Shown here piece after piece: positions 55,800-63,952 of a stretch of 64,000 nt of DNA; within the stretch, counting starts at the first letter, position 1; each line of letters begins with the position of its first letter. The notes below the pieces were generated by a model. The model was not told the DNA's origin. It searched no databases and saw nothing but the letters and a program-made list of their open reading frames with translations. Origin of the DNA: Tautonia sp040717455 (GTDB lineage Bacteria; Planctomycetota; Planctomycetia; Isosphaerales; Isosphaeraceae); assembly GCF_040717455.1 (NCBI RefSeq), contig NZ_JBFEFH010000016.1, forward strand, positions 62,001 through 126,000, in the 5' to 3' direction. Both the position numbers and the translations under genes were made by a program.

Positions 55800-55906
55800 G
55801 TAGGGTGCCGTCGAGTCTTCGAAGACGCACCCCCCGCCTTCGAACCCAATGTCGGGCCTCGCGTCGCGTTGTCCGGTGCGTCTTCGCGGACTCGACGGCA
55901 CCCTAC
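55800..55906. repeat. Inverted-repeat element, 32-bp arms
   Basis: Arms 55800-55831 and 55875-55906 match at 30 of 32 positions as reverse complements (outer GTAGGGTGCCGTCGAGTC), with a 43-base interior lacking coding features. The GACGCACC/GGTGCGTC module also forms the small hairpin at 6625-6642. It occupies much of the 388-base spacer 55708-56095, where no gene is seen. Confidence 0.75.
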
Positions 55907-56095
55907 ACGAGGGACGTTGCCACCGTCCTGCCAGGAGTCGCCGGGATCGTTCCGCTTCCCATCGGATGCCGAAGGTCCGGAGAAACGCTGTCGATCGCAC
56001 GACCGCCCGGCCGATATTCACACGGATCTGTCCGATTGCGCCCGGCGGCGATCACGCTCGCCACGATTGCTTCGGCTGGCACGGAGGCCCTCGCG

Positions 56096-56524
56096 ATGCT
56101 CGGAACGCTCCTCGAAGCCTTCAAACTGGTCCGCGACTGCTGGCCGAAGCGCTGGTCGAACGTCCATGTGAGTTTCCCCGTCAAGGAGATGGGGGGGTGG
56201 ACCGTCTCCTGCCGGGCGACACGATCCGACCAGCTCCTCGTCACCGTCACCGACGCGTCCGGCCAGTTGATCGCCTCGATGGAAGGCCCGAACACGCTCG
56301 ACGGCGAGGTCCGCCAGGGCTGCAACCTGGAAGGCATGTCGCCCGGCTGGTTCGTCGACTGTTTCCGCATGGCCCGCTGCTACCGCGAGTTCGAACGCAC
56401 CGGCGACCTGGAACCTTCGGGATACTTCAACTACTTCCGCAGTCGAACCGTCTATCGCTGGGAATGCCTCGAAGAAGACGAGCGATTGGCCCGCGAAGCG
56501 GCCGACGAAGCCGAGGCGGCCTGA
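56096..56524 (+). CDS. Hypothetical protein
   Basis: 142 residues from the ATG at 56096, with GGAGG eight bases upstream, good coding composition and a defined stop. It is a soluble, mixed-charge protein (WTVSCRATRSDQLLVTVTDA; FVDCFRMARCYREFERTG; acidic Ala-rich end) with four cysteines and no signal peptide. I recognise no family. It stands between an inverted-repeat element and a DUF1501 gene and seems to be transcribed alone. Confidence 0.65.
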   Translation: MLGTLLEAFKLVRDCWPKRWSNVHVSFPVKEMGGWTVSCRATRSDQLLVTVTDASGQLIASMEGPNTLDGEVRQGCNLEGMSPGWFVDCFRMARCYREFERTGDLEPSGYFNYFRSRTVYRWECLEEDERLAREAADEAEAA

Positions 56525-56590
56525 TCCCCCGCCCGCTCATTGCCCCGCCATGCCCGCCGGCAGTATGATCCTCCAACCGTTGTCAAACAT

Positions 56591-56602
56591 CGTTGCGCAA
56601 CG
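56591..56602. promoter_or_regulatory. Perfect 12-bp palindrome upstream of DUF1501 gene
   Basis: CGTTGCGCAACG lies 15 bases before the ATG at 56618, adjoining the GGGAGG ribosome-binding site. A protein bound there, or a cruciform or RNA stem, could block initiation. Confidence 0.3.
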
Positions 56603-56617
56603 AACGGGAGGCTCTGA

Positions 56618-57988
56618 ATGCCCGCCTCGTCTTGCACCGGCCCCCTCCGTCGCCGCGAGTTCCTCCGCCTCGGCTCGCTCGCCCTGGGCGGGCTCGGCCT
56701 CTCCGACCTGCTCGCCGCCCGATCCTCCGCGAACGACGGGCTCCCTCAACCCGACCCCGACACCTCCGTCATCCTCTTCTGGATGTGGGGCGGCCCCAGC
56801 CAGTTCGAGACCTGGGACCCGAAGCCCGACGCCCCCGCCGAGTACCGCGGCCCCTTCAACCCCATCGCCACCAGCGTCCCCGGCATGGACTTCTGCGAGG
56901 TCTTCCCGCTCCAGGCGAAGCTCGGCGACAAGGTCTCGATCGTCCGATCGCTCCACCACACCATGTCGGCCCACAACGACGGCTCGATCGAGCTGCTGAC
57001 CGGCAAGACGCCCAGCCCCCCCGACCCCACCTCCACCTCGAAGTCCGAGCACCCCGACTTCGGCATGGTCGCCAGCCACGTCCGCGGCCTCCGCCCCGAC
57101 GGCCTGCCGCGCTACGTCGGCATCCCGAAGCAGCCGTTCATGACCCGGCCGACCTACCTCGGCGTCACGCACTCCGCCTTCGCCACCGGCGACCCCTCGG
57201 CCCCCGACTTCCGCCCCCCTGCCCTCGGGCTGGTCGGTGGGATCAACGCGAGCCGCCTCGACGACCGCCGCGGCCTCCTCTCCCAGTTCGACGGCTTCCG
57301 CCGCGGCCTCGACGCCCGCCCCGACGCCGACGCCGACCCCTTCCGCGAGGCCGCGCTCCAGATGCTCACCAACCCGGGCGTCGCCTCCGCCTTCGACCTC
57401 TCCCGCGAAGATCCCCGCCTCCGCGACCGCTACGGCCGCCACCTCTGGGGCCAGTCCTGCCTGCTCGCCCGCCGCCTGGCCGAGGCCGGCTCGACCGTCA
57501 TCACCATCGACGCCCTCGCCCCCACGCTCTCCGACCGCTATTTCTCCTGGGATGATCACATCAACGTCCAGACCCGCTGGGACCTCGGCGACGCCACCCG
57601 CTACCGCTCCCCCTTCATGGACCAGGCCCTCTCCGCCCTGATCGAGGACGTCTACGCCCGCGGCCTCGACCGCAAGATCCTCATCGTCGCCTGCGGCGAG
57701 TTCGGCCGCACCCCCCGGCTCGCCCACGCCGACGGCCTCATCGGCCGCGACCACTGGCCCGACGCCATGTCCGCCCTCCTCAGCGGCGGCGGCCTGGCCA
57801 CCGGCCAGGTCATCGGCGCCACCAACTCCCGGGGCGAATACCCGACCGAACGCCCCCTCTCCCCCCAGGACCTCCTCGCCACCCTCTACCACCACCTCGG
57901 CATCCCCCCCCACGCCGAGTTCCTCGACTTCACCGGCCGCCCCCACCCCCTCCTCCCCCACGGCGAGCCCATCCGCGAGCTGATCTGA
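56618..57988 (+). CDS. DUF1501 sulfatase-like protein, Tat-exported (copy 3)
   Basis: 456 residues. The twin-arginine-type signal LRRREFLRLGSLALGGLGLS is followed by TSVILFWMWGGPSQFETWDP, VSIVRSLHHTMSAHNDGSIE, YGRHLWGQSCLLARRLAEAG, LIVACGEFGRTPRLAH and GRDHWPDAMSALLSGGGLATG, all DUF1501 hallmarks. GGGAGG precedes the ATG. Closest in layout to the copy at 18696 (same HDTG/HTMS-type loop and ending with a PI-x-ELI C-terminus). No DUF1549/DUF1553 partner is adjacent. Periplasmic; substrate unknown. Confidence 0.92.
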   Translation: MPASSCTGPLRRREFLRLGSLALGGLGLSDLLAARSSANDGLPQPDPDTSVILFWMWGGPSQFETWDPKPDAPAEYRGPFNPIATSVPGMDFCEVFPLQAKLGDKVSIVRSLHHTMSAHNDGSIELLTGKTPSPPDPTSTSKSEHPDFGMVASHVRGLRPDGLPRYVGIPKQPFMTRPTYLGVTHSAFATGDPSAPDFRPPALGLVGGINASRLDDRRGLLSQFDGFRRGLDARPDADADPFREAALQMLTNPGVASAFDLSREDPRLRDRYGRHLWGQSCLLARRLAEAGSTVITIDALAPTLSDRYFSWDDHINVQTRWDLGDATRYRSPFMDQALSALIEDVYARGLDRKILIVACGEFGRTPRLAHADGLIGRDHWPDAMSALLSGGGLATGQVIGATNSRGEYPTERPLSPQDLLATLYHHLGIPPHAEFLDFTGRPHPLLPHGEPIRELI

Positions 57989-58064
57989 CCCCGGGCCAAT
58001 CGCCTCGACACAAGCCGCCACAACTCCCGAGACACCGCTCACGTCGATCCCATCGAGGCCCCTC

Positions 58065-58295
58065 ATGGACATCCCGGAAGAACGAATCAAACGAACCCGT
58101 TTCATTCAAACAGACAAATACGTCATTGCCGTCGATGTCGAAATGGTCATCCCCGCCGACGATCCCGGAGAGCCCTGCTACGAACCCGAGACCGTCCGCC
58201 TCCTCCGCGACATCCACGAGCACGCCGACCGCGGCGACCTCGCCTGGCTCTCCAAACACGGCAAGGTCTACGCCACAGTCGAATTCGTTCCATGA
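58065..58295 (+). CDS. Small hypothetical protein
   Basis: 76 residues, starting MDIPEERIKRTRFIQTDKYV, with acidic central part (EPCYEPETVRLLRDIHEHAD) and a TVEFVP ending; soluble, no signal. The sequence reads as a genuine small globular protein and the start codon is followed by lower-GC codons than in neighbours. No family is recognised. It lies at the left edge of the lower-GC patch that includes the Mrr-type gene, 121 bases away. Confidence 0.6.
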   Translation: MDIPEERIKRTRFIQTDKYVIAVDVEMVIPADDPGEPCYEPETVRLLRDIHEHADRGDLAWLSKHGKVYATVEFVP

Positions 58296-58416
58296 CTCCG
58301 AGCAAGCGGCCTCGCTCCTCGCATTCGACAACCTCATCGCTTAGACTCATCCGGCTTGGATGCGCCCGATCGCTCGGAGTCCCACACGTCCTCACCGCAG
58401 CCGACTTGCCGTTCCG

Positions 58417-59238
58417 ATGATCCCGACGCAGGCAGAAATCGAACTTCCCTTGCTTGAGGCCCTCGGCTCCCTTGGCGGGGTTGCCCGCCCGAAAGACGTC
58501 TACCCGTTGGTCACGGCCAGGTTCCCCCAACTGACCCCGGAAGACCTGACGGCAACCCTCAAGCATGGCGAGCGAAGATGGATCAACAAGATTCAGTGGA
58601 CACGGCAGTCCCTCGTCACGTCCGGAGACATGGCAAGCCCAGGGTGGGGCCTCTGGGCGATCACCGAGCAAGGGAAGAAACGACTTCATCAGGACTCGCA
58701 GAACGAGATCGAAACCGCAAAGCGAGTGGCGACCGCGAGTGTCAGCCTTGTCGACTTGTTCGAGACATACGACACCCAGTTTCGCTCCAAATTGCTTGAA
58801 CGATTGTTCGAATTCTCACCGATCCAGTTCGAGCACTTTGCCAAGCAGTTGCTCGCCGCGTATGGCTTCGCCCAGATGACCGTGACCCAGGTTTCCAAGG
58901 ATGGTGGGATCGACGGGCATGGCTTGCTCAAGGTGGGCCTCGCTCGCATGGCCGTCGCCTTCCAATGCAAGCGTTGGGAAGGAAATGTCCCCCGACCCGA
59001 GGTGGATAGATTCCGAGGAGCGATCCAGGGGGAGTTTGAACAGGGCCTCTTCTTCACCACCGCTGATTTCACGAAGGGGGCCAAGGACGCTTCGATCAAG
59101 AAAGGAGCGGTGCCCATCATCCTCCTCAACGGCGAGAGCATCGTTGACCTGATGATCGAGAAAGAATTCGGCATCCAGAAGAAGCCGCTCCAGATCTACG
59201 AGGATCTCCTGGACACGATCCTTGGGGATCTTCCGTAA
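58417..59238 (+). CDS. mrr: Mrr-type (type IV) restriction endonuclease
   Basis: 273 residues from the ATG at 58417. The N-terminal domain (about 1-90, IELPLLEALGSLGGVARPKDVYPLV to GLWAITEQGK) matches the winged-helix Mrr_N domain that recognises modified DNA. The C-terminal half is the Mrr catalytic domain: FEFSPIQFEHFAKQLLAAYG, DGGIDGHGLL (Asp162, Asp166) and AFQCKRW (Gln183, Lys185), giving the PD-(D/E)xK nuclease motif in its D-QxK form. Such enzymes cut DNA with methylated adenine or cytosine and protect against foreign modified DNA. No methyltransferase is adjacent. GC and codon use are visibly lower than in neighbours, suggesting acquisition by transfer. Confidence 0.92.
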   Translation: MIPTQAEIELPLLEALGSLGGVARPKDVYPLVTARFPQLTPEDLTATLKHGERRWINKIQWTRQSLVTSGDMASPGWGLWAITEQGKKRLHQDSQNEIETAKRVATASVSLVDLFETYDTQFRSKLLERLFEFSPIQFEHFAKQLLAAYGFAQMTVTQVSKDGGIDGHGLLKVGLARMAVAFQCKRWEGNVPRPEVDRFRGAIQGEFEQGLFFTTADFTKGAKDASIKKGAVPIILLNGESIVDLMIEKEFGIQKKPLQIYEDLLDTILGDLP

Positions 59239-59256
59239 AGGCACCATGAGGCTCGC

Positions 59257-59262
59257 TATAAT
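59257..59262 (+). promoter_or_regulatory. Consensus -10 element upstream of cysteine hydrolase gene
   Basis: TATAAT occurs 116 bases before the start codon in the spacer after the Mrr gene. No convincing -35 hexamer is seen. Confidence 0.3.
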
Positions 59263-59378
59263 CGCCCCTTGACCCATGCGACCGGATCCCCCGATCGGTC
59301 ATGCCCCGACATCCGACATGTCGTGCCCTACGCTCCCTCTCCAACCACCCCGTCCTCCCCAGCAAGCAAGCCAAACCT

Positions 59379-59891
59379 ATGAAAACCGCATTACTCGTCA
59401 TCGACGTCCAGAACGACTACTTCCCCGGCGGCAAGTTCCCCCTCTGGAAGCCGGAGACGACCCTCGAATCGATCGAGCGGGCCATCGCCAAGGCGCAATC
59501 GGTCGGCATGCCGGTCATCTGCGTCCAGCACGTCGTCACGCCCGCCGCCGAGGCCCCCTTCTTCGGCGAGGGGACCGAAGGGGCCGCCATCCATCCCAAG
59601 ATCAAGGCCGCCGCGCCCGACGCCCCGATCGTCGTCAAGCAATCGGCCGACAGCTTCCGCGACACCACCCTCGACGACACACTCCAGCGGCTCGGCGTCA
59701 CCGACCTGCTCGTCTGCGGCATGATGACCCACAACTGCGTCACCCACACCGCCCTCTCCCGGGCCGCCGAGAAGTACAACGTCCGCATCCTCCCCGACTG
59801 CTGCACCACCGTCGACGAGATGATCCACGCCCTCGCCCTCTCCGCCCTCTCCGACCGCCTCACCCTCGTCCCCTCCGACAAGGCCCTCTGA
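59379..59891 (+). CDS. Isochorismatase-family cysteine hydrolase
   Basis: 170 residues with the complete catalytic triad of the family: Asp9 in LLVIDVQNDYFPGG, Lys87 in IVVKQSADSF and Cys120 in LVCGMMTHNCVTHTA. A cis-peptide-type VTDLLVCGMM precedes the nucleophile. Members hydrolyse amides or vinyl ethers (nicotinamidase, N-carbamoylsarcosine amidase, isochorismatase); the exact substrate is not evident, although the size and THNCV motif are typical of the YcaC/PncA-like general group. Cytosolic. The stop is 49 bases from the stop of the convergent porin gene. Confidence 0.9.
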   Translation: MKTALLVIDVQNDYFPGGKFPLWKPETTLESIERAIAKAQSVGMPVICVQHVVTPAAEAPFFGEGTEGAAIHPKIKAAAPDAPIVVKQSADSFRDTTLDDTLQRLGVTDLLVCGMMTHNCVTHTALSRAAEKYNVRILPDCCTTVDEMIHALALSALSDRLTLVPSDKAL

Positions 59892-59940
59892 GGCGCACAG
59901 TCATGTGCTCGTCTTCTCGTGACCGATGCCCCGCACCGGC

Positions 59941-61635
59941 TCAGAACGCCAGTTGCAACTGCGAGCGGAACATGATGCCCGAGTCGCCCGCCCGATAATT
60001 CGGACCGCTGTTCTGGGCGGGGATCGCGTCGAGCCAGGTCGCGTCGAACGTGAATTTCAGGTAGTGCGTGCGGTTGATGAACCAGTTCAGGCCGAGCGCG
60101 TACTCCGCCCCGCTGCCGAACGGCCCGTTGACCTGCGAGTGCCGCGCGATCAGCTCCACCCGCTCCCGCATCACGAAATACCCGCCCTGCACGTAGTAGC
60201 CGTGGTCGAACAGCCGGGTGATCGGCAGCGGGCCATCCCCCTGGATGTCGTCGAGCCAGCGGAGGTAGTACTCGGCGTTGATGCTCAGGCCGCGGTACTT
60301 CAGGGCCGCGTCGATGGCATACAGGGTGATGTCGAAGTCGTTGACCGTCACCCCCGGGGCGAGCGCCCCGGGCTCGAACAGGGGAGTGCCGTCCGACAGG
60401 CGGACGAAGTTCTGCTCGCTCACCGGCTCGAACAGGATCCCGGCCTCCGACCCGGGCGCGTACGTCAGGCTGTTGCCCAGCCGGACGGCGAGCCGCTCGT
60501 GCCATTCCAGGTCCGAGAAGCCCCGGCCGAAGTCGCCGATGACCTCCGACCACAGCGACCCGGAGTAGGCCAGCTGCTGGTTGATCTCCTCGAAGGTCAG
60601 GTCGGTCGTGTTGAACCCGTTGGCGAGCATTGCGCGGTAGAAGACCTTCTCGACCGGCTCGCCGAGCGCCCAGATCCCCACGCTGCGGTCGGGCCGGAAG
60701 AAGGTCGTGGCCATCGATCGGTCGGCGAACTGGGTCCGCGTCGAGCCCTCCAGCCACGACCGGCTCCCCGGCACGAACGCCTTGCCGATGTAGACGTCCA
60801 GCGCCCTGTTGAACCGGTAATTGATCCAGAAGTCGTGCGCGATCGCCACGTGCTGGTCGTCGGTGTCGAAGTCGAGGTTCAGGTAGTACTGCAGGTCCGG
60901 ATCATAGAAGAACCCCTCGAACGACAGCCGGCCCCGCTCGATCTCGAAGTCCTGCCGATTCCGGATCGGCCGCACGATCCCCGCCGAGTCGATCCAGAAC
61001 AGCCGCGACCGGCGGAACCCCGTGTGCCGGAACTGCATCCGGATGTTCGACTTCAGCAGGTACGGGACGTCCTCGTCGTCCGAGCCGATGACGAACCCCT
61101 CGTCGTAGAAGGCCTCCAGCGGGAACTTCCCCCCCTCCTCGGGCGGCTCGATCGGCGCGTCCCGGGTGTCCGTCTGGGTGGCCGGCTCGCCCCGGGAACC
61201 GAGGATCTCGGTCTGATACGCCTGGAAGGCCCCTCCGCCTCCCCGGACCGGGCCCGGGGTCGGCAGGCCCGGGGTCGGCGTCCCCACGACCCCGGGGGCG
61301 GCCTCCGGCGAGACCGGGGTCGCCGGCTCCCCCATCGGGCCGATCGGGCTCGGCCCCGGGACCGGCGGCAAGCCCGCTTCCTGCGCCGGCGCGACGGCCG
61401 GGTCCAGGCTCGGCCCGACCACCCGCATCACCTCGTCGTACTTCGTCGAGAGCGAATCGAGCCGCTCCAGGAGCATCCGATTCTGCTCCATCAGGCTCGT
61501 GTTCATCTCCTCCAAGCGGCGCAGACGCTCCTCGACCGTCGGCTCCTGGCCGATCCCCCTCCCGGGACAGGCCAGCAGCGCAGCGGCAATCACCCCGACG
61601 ACGCGTCGTCTCCGCCTGCTTCGGAAATCCGTCAT
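59941..61635 (-). CDS. OprP/OprO-type porin with N-terminal coiled coil
   Basis: 564 residues from the ATG at 61635. A signal peptide with an Arg-rich start (RRRRRVVGVIAAALLACPG) leads to a coiled coil (about residues 30-60, VEERLRRLEEMNTSLMEQN), a long Pro/Gly/Ala linker (70-150), then a beta-barrel of the phosphate-selective porin O/P family: alternating strands such as RLSFEGFFYDPDLQYYLNLD, ALDVYIGKAFVPGSRSWLEG, LSINAEYYLRWLDD and a C-terminal aromatic FRSQLQLAF typical of outer-membrane insertion. It implies an outer membrane. It may take up phosphate or other anions; specificity is unknown. Confidence 0.88.
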   Translation of the reverse strand: MTDFRSRRRRRVVGVIAAALLACPGRGIGQEPTVEERLRRLEEMNTSLMEQNRMLLERLDSLSTKYDEVMRVVGPSLDPAVAPAQEAGLPPVPGPSPIGPMGEPATPVSPEAAPGVVGTPTPGLPTPGPVRGGGGAFQAYQTEILGSRGEPATQTDTRDAPIEPPEEGGKFPLEAFYDEGFVIGSDDEDVPYLLKSNIRMQFRHTGFRRSRLFWIDSAGIVRPIRNRQDFEIERGRLSFEGFFYDPDLQYYLNLDFDTDDQHVAIAHDFWINYRFNRALDVYIGKAFVPGSRSWLEGSTRTQFADRSMATTFFRPDRSVGIWALGEPVEKVFYRAMLANGFNTTDLTFEEINQQLAYSGSLWSEVIGDFGRGFSDLEWHERLAVRLGNSLTYAPGSEAGILFEPVSEQNFVRLSDGTPLFEPGALAPGVTVNDFDITLYAIDAALKYRGLSINAEYYLRWLDDIQGDGPLPITRLFDHGYYVQGGYFVMRERVELIARHSQVNGPFGSGAEYALGLNWFINRTHYLKFTFDATWLDAIPAQNSGPNYRAGDSGIMFRSQLQLAF

Positions 61636-61944
61636 GCGTTCCCGTCCGGGCCCCCTCCATCGAACGATCAACATCCGCCCCGCTTTGATGATGCCGATCC
61701 TTCGTTGTCCGACCCAGACGTGCGAAGAAGAAATGTGAAGACGCCCTCTTTACCCCGGATCCGCGAACCGCTCAAGCCCGATCGCCCCCGTTGCGGTCCC
61801 GGATCCACTCCGCAATTCGCTCCCCCTCCAGCACCACCCGGCAGCACGTCGAACGTCATCCCCAATCGCCTTCGTCGGGCACCCCCGATTGCCCGTCAAC
61901 CGGCGTCAGGACGGGGACATCCTCCGCTTGCACGAGCCGATCGC

Positions 61945-62129
61945 GGGTGGCCCGGACAGCGGCCCGCTGTCCGGGCGGCGAAGCCGCACGAGGCCGGAGA
62001 CGCACCCTCGCCCCTCATGCAAGCGCGGCTTCACCTGAACACCTCGTATCGCTTCGCGCCCCGGACCACGCGGGGCGTTGTCCGGGCCACCCAGCGGTGT
62101 GGCCGGGGCAAAGCGAAGCGTGCCCCGGC
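61945..62129. repeat. Multi-hairpin intergenic element with 14-bp perfect outer arms
   Basis: GGGTGGCCCGGACA (61945-61958) and its exact complement (62079-62092) enclose nested hairpins: an 11-base stem at 61951-61975 and an imperfect 11-base stem GGCGAAGCCGC/GCGGCTTCACC. A further perfect hairpin GCCGGGGCA/TGCCCCGGC follows at 62102-62129. The outer end GGGTGGCCC equals that of the element at 6499. The spacer 61636-62222 contains no gene. Confidence 0.7.
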
Positions 62130-62222
62130 GGTGTGCTCTTGACAGCAAAGGCCATGAGAGCAGTTAGGCGGTTTCCCGACCAGAGCACGAAGTCATTGTT
62201 CAGAACACTTGCCCCTGCCACT

Positions 62223-63368
62223 TCAAGGGTTAGGCTGACGCAACAGTTCCTCCACCTGCTGGTAGCTCGGCAGATCATGCTCGAAGCCCCAGGCGACTTT
62301 GCCCGACTTGTCGATCAAGAAGTAAGTCGGCCATGCCTCGATTGCGTAACGTTGAGCCGTCTCACCTGTATCGACCCCCACGGCGAAGGTGAACTCCTTG
62401 GCTTTCAGGAATTCTTCGACCCCTTCGGCATTGTGCTCCGAGTGGACACCGATGACAACCAAGCCCCGATCCTTGAATTCCTGGTGCAATGCCTCGGTCC
62501 TCGGCATCTTTTCGACGCAAGGGGAGCACCAGGTACCCCAGAAATCGATCAGGACGACTTTGCCTCGCAACTCCACCAGGGACAATGCGCTCGGCGTGTT
62601 GAACCAGTCGCCGACGGCCAGGTCAGGGGCTGGCCCGTCCCCCATTTCCCGGCGTAACTTCTTGGCAATCAGGGCCCGATCGACGTAGTCCGAGATCGCC
62701 CGCTCGGCGACGAGCAGGTCTCCCTCGTCCTGAAGGCGGGCGTCGCCGTAGAAGAAACAGCCAACGGGTGCCCGCCCCGTGAAGCCGTTGCCATTACCTT
62801 GGAGTTCCTTGTGCTCGAGACGGAGCCAGACGTCACCCGGCGCTTCCGCCGGGCCGCACGACACCCAGCACCAATCGCCGCTCTCTTGGGCCGCCAAGCA
62901 GACGCCGGCGCTGACGCTGCCCAGGTCCTTGTCCTTAGGCCCGGGTGACCAGGCAGGCCACGGGGGCGAATCCGCAGACTTCGGTTCGCGGAGAATGCGA
63001 AGTGCGCCCAAGGAGTCTCGCACGAAGTACCCGCGGTATCCCAGTCGAAGGCCGCCGAGGCGTCGATCCAACTCCACCGAGGGTGGCCGGGCGTCCGACG
63101 CCCTTGCCAGGACTACCCGCCACTCGACCGCGCCCGCGGTGGTTTCCCGCTTCGCAATCAACCACCCCTGCTCGACTGAGAGTCCAAGCGTTGCCCCCGC
63201 TAAAATCGTCACTCCAGCGTCATCCTTGACCGCCGGCACCTCGATCTCGCGCGTCCAGCCGTCGGGCAAGCCGACCACCGGATCGTCGGGAGCTTCAGCT
63301 CGCGTTGCAGGGGCGACGAGGAGGCAGCACAAAAGGACAAGGCAGGCTCGGCCCGCGAGCACGTTCAT
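62223..63368 (-). CDS. Exported TlpA-like thioredoxin-domain protein
   Basis: 381 residues from the ATG at 63368, with GGAGG seven bases upstream. A Sec signal MNVLAGRACLVLLCCLLVAP precedes a 200-residue N-terminal region of unknown fold containing several cysteines (VCLAAQESGDWCWVSCGPAE). The C-terminal 140 residues form a TlpA/ResA-type thioredoxin domain: VVLIDFWGTWCSPCVEKMP with the active-site C-x2-C, VIGVHSEHNAEGVEEF and AWPTYFLIDKSGKV with the cis-Pro. It would reduce or exchange disulfides outside the cytosol. A similar two-part plan occurs in other planctomycete proteins. Codon use is less GC-rich at third positions than in neighbours. The gene lies 118 bases after the small membrane protein gene. 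Confidence 0.88.
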   Translation of the reverse strand: MNVLAGRACLVLLCCLLVAPATRAEAPDDPVVGLPDGWTREIEVPAVKDDAGVTILAGATLGLSVEQGWLIAKRETTAGAVEWRVVLARASDARPPSVELDRRLGGLRLGYRGYFVRDSLGALRILREPKSADSPPWPAWSPGPKDKDLGSVSAGVCLAAQESGDWCWVSCGPAEAPGDVWLRLEHKELQGNGNGFTGRAPVGCFFYGDARLQDEGDLLVAERAISDYVDRALIAKKLRREMGDGPAPDLAVGDWFNTPSALSLVELRGKVVLIDFWGTWCSPCVEKMPRTEALHQEFKDRGLVVIGVHSEHNAEGVEEFLKAKEFTFAVGVDTGETAQRYAIEAWPTYFLIDKSGKVAWGFEHDLPSYQQVEELLRQPNP

Positions 63369-63486
63369 ACTGGAACCTCCGTATCTTGCGAGGTAGCTTT
63401 CCCCGGGTGCCCCGGGTTCCGCGCCAGCGGACCCCGGGCGAGGGGTCGGCTGGCCCAGGCGGCTCCACCCGGCGGCGAGGCAAGGC

Positions 63487-63927
63487 TTATCTCCCGCGAA
63501 GGAGGCGACGGGGAAGCGCGACAACGCTCCCGCGATGCTCGCCCTCTGCGATCTCGACAGCAATGGGCCGGTCGGGCCAGCAGGAATCATCGTCCCACGC
63601 CGGATCGAGCTCGACGACTCCCCGCGTCCCTCTCGCGATGGCGAGTTGGCCTTCCGGTGTGGTAACGGACCAATCATACCTGACTTCCTTGAAATCGGTA
63701 TGGCCGGTCGGCTTGAGCACCCGACTCGAAGGTGCCGCTCGAAACTCGGCGGCCAGCACCACGGCCCGGCCCGGTTCCAGGATGTCGGTGTTCGGGCCAT
63801 GGTAGGTCCCATCGCCCATGCCCAGAAGCCAGAGGATCGGCAACAGGGCGAGCACCCCGAACAGGCCGAAGGCGACCACAGCGACGCCGACCAGGGAGGC
63901 ACGCAACGAGATTCGGGGGAGTGTCAT
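63487..63927 (-). CDS. Small membrane-anchored hypothetical protein
   Basis: 146 residues with one N-terminal transmembrane helix (ASLVGVAVVAFGLFGVLALL, residues 10-29) and an exported domain of about 110 residues lacking known motifs (LEPGRAVVLAAEFRAAP; VVELDPAWDDDSCWPDRPI). No ribosome-binding site is obvious at the ATG at 63927. It is followed on the same strand by the TlpA-like gene, with which it may be co-transcribed. A palindrome lies just upstream. Confidence 0.65.
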   Translation of the reverse strand: MTLPRISLRASLVGVAVVAFGLFGVLALLPILWLLGMGDGTYHGPNTDILEPGRAVVLAAEFRAAPSSRVLKPTGHTDFKEVRYDWSVTTPEGQLAIARGTRGVVELDPAWDDDSCWPDRPIAVEIAEGEHRGSVVALPRRLLRGR

Positions 63928-63936
63928 TCGAATTCC

Positions 63937-63952
63937 AATACTCGCAAGTATT
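63937..63952. promoter_or_regulatory. Short inverted repeat upstream of leftward genes
   Basis: AATACT-CGCA-AGTATT lies ten bases upstream of the small membrane protein start, in an AT-rich spot. It is a candidate operator; the remaining sequence to 64000 shows nothing else. Confidence 0.35.
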
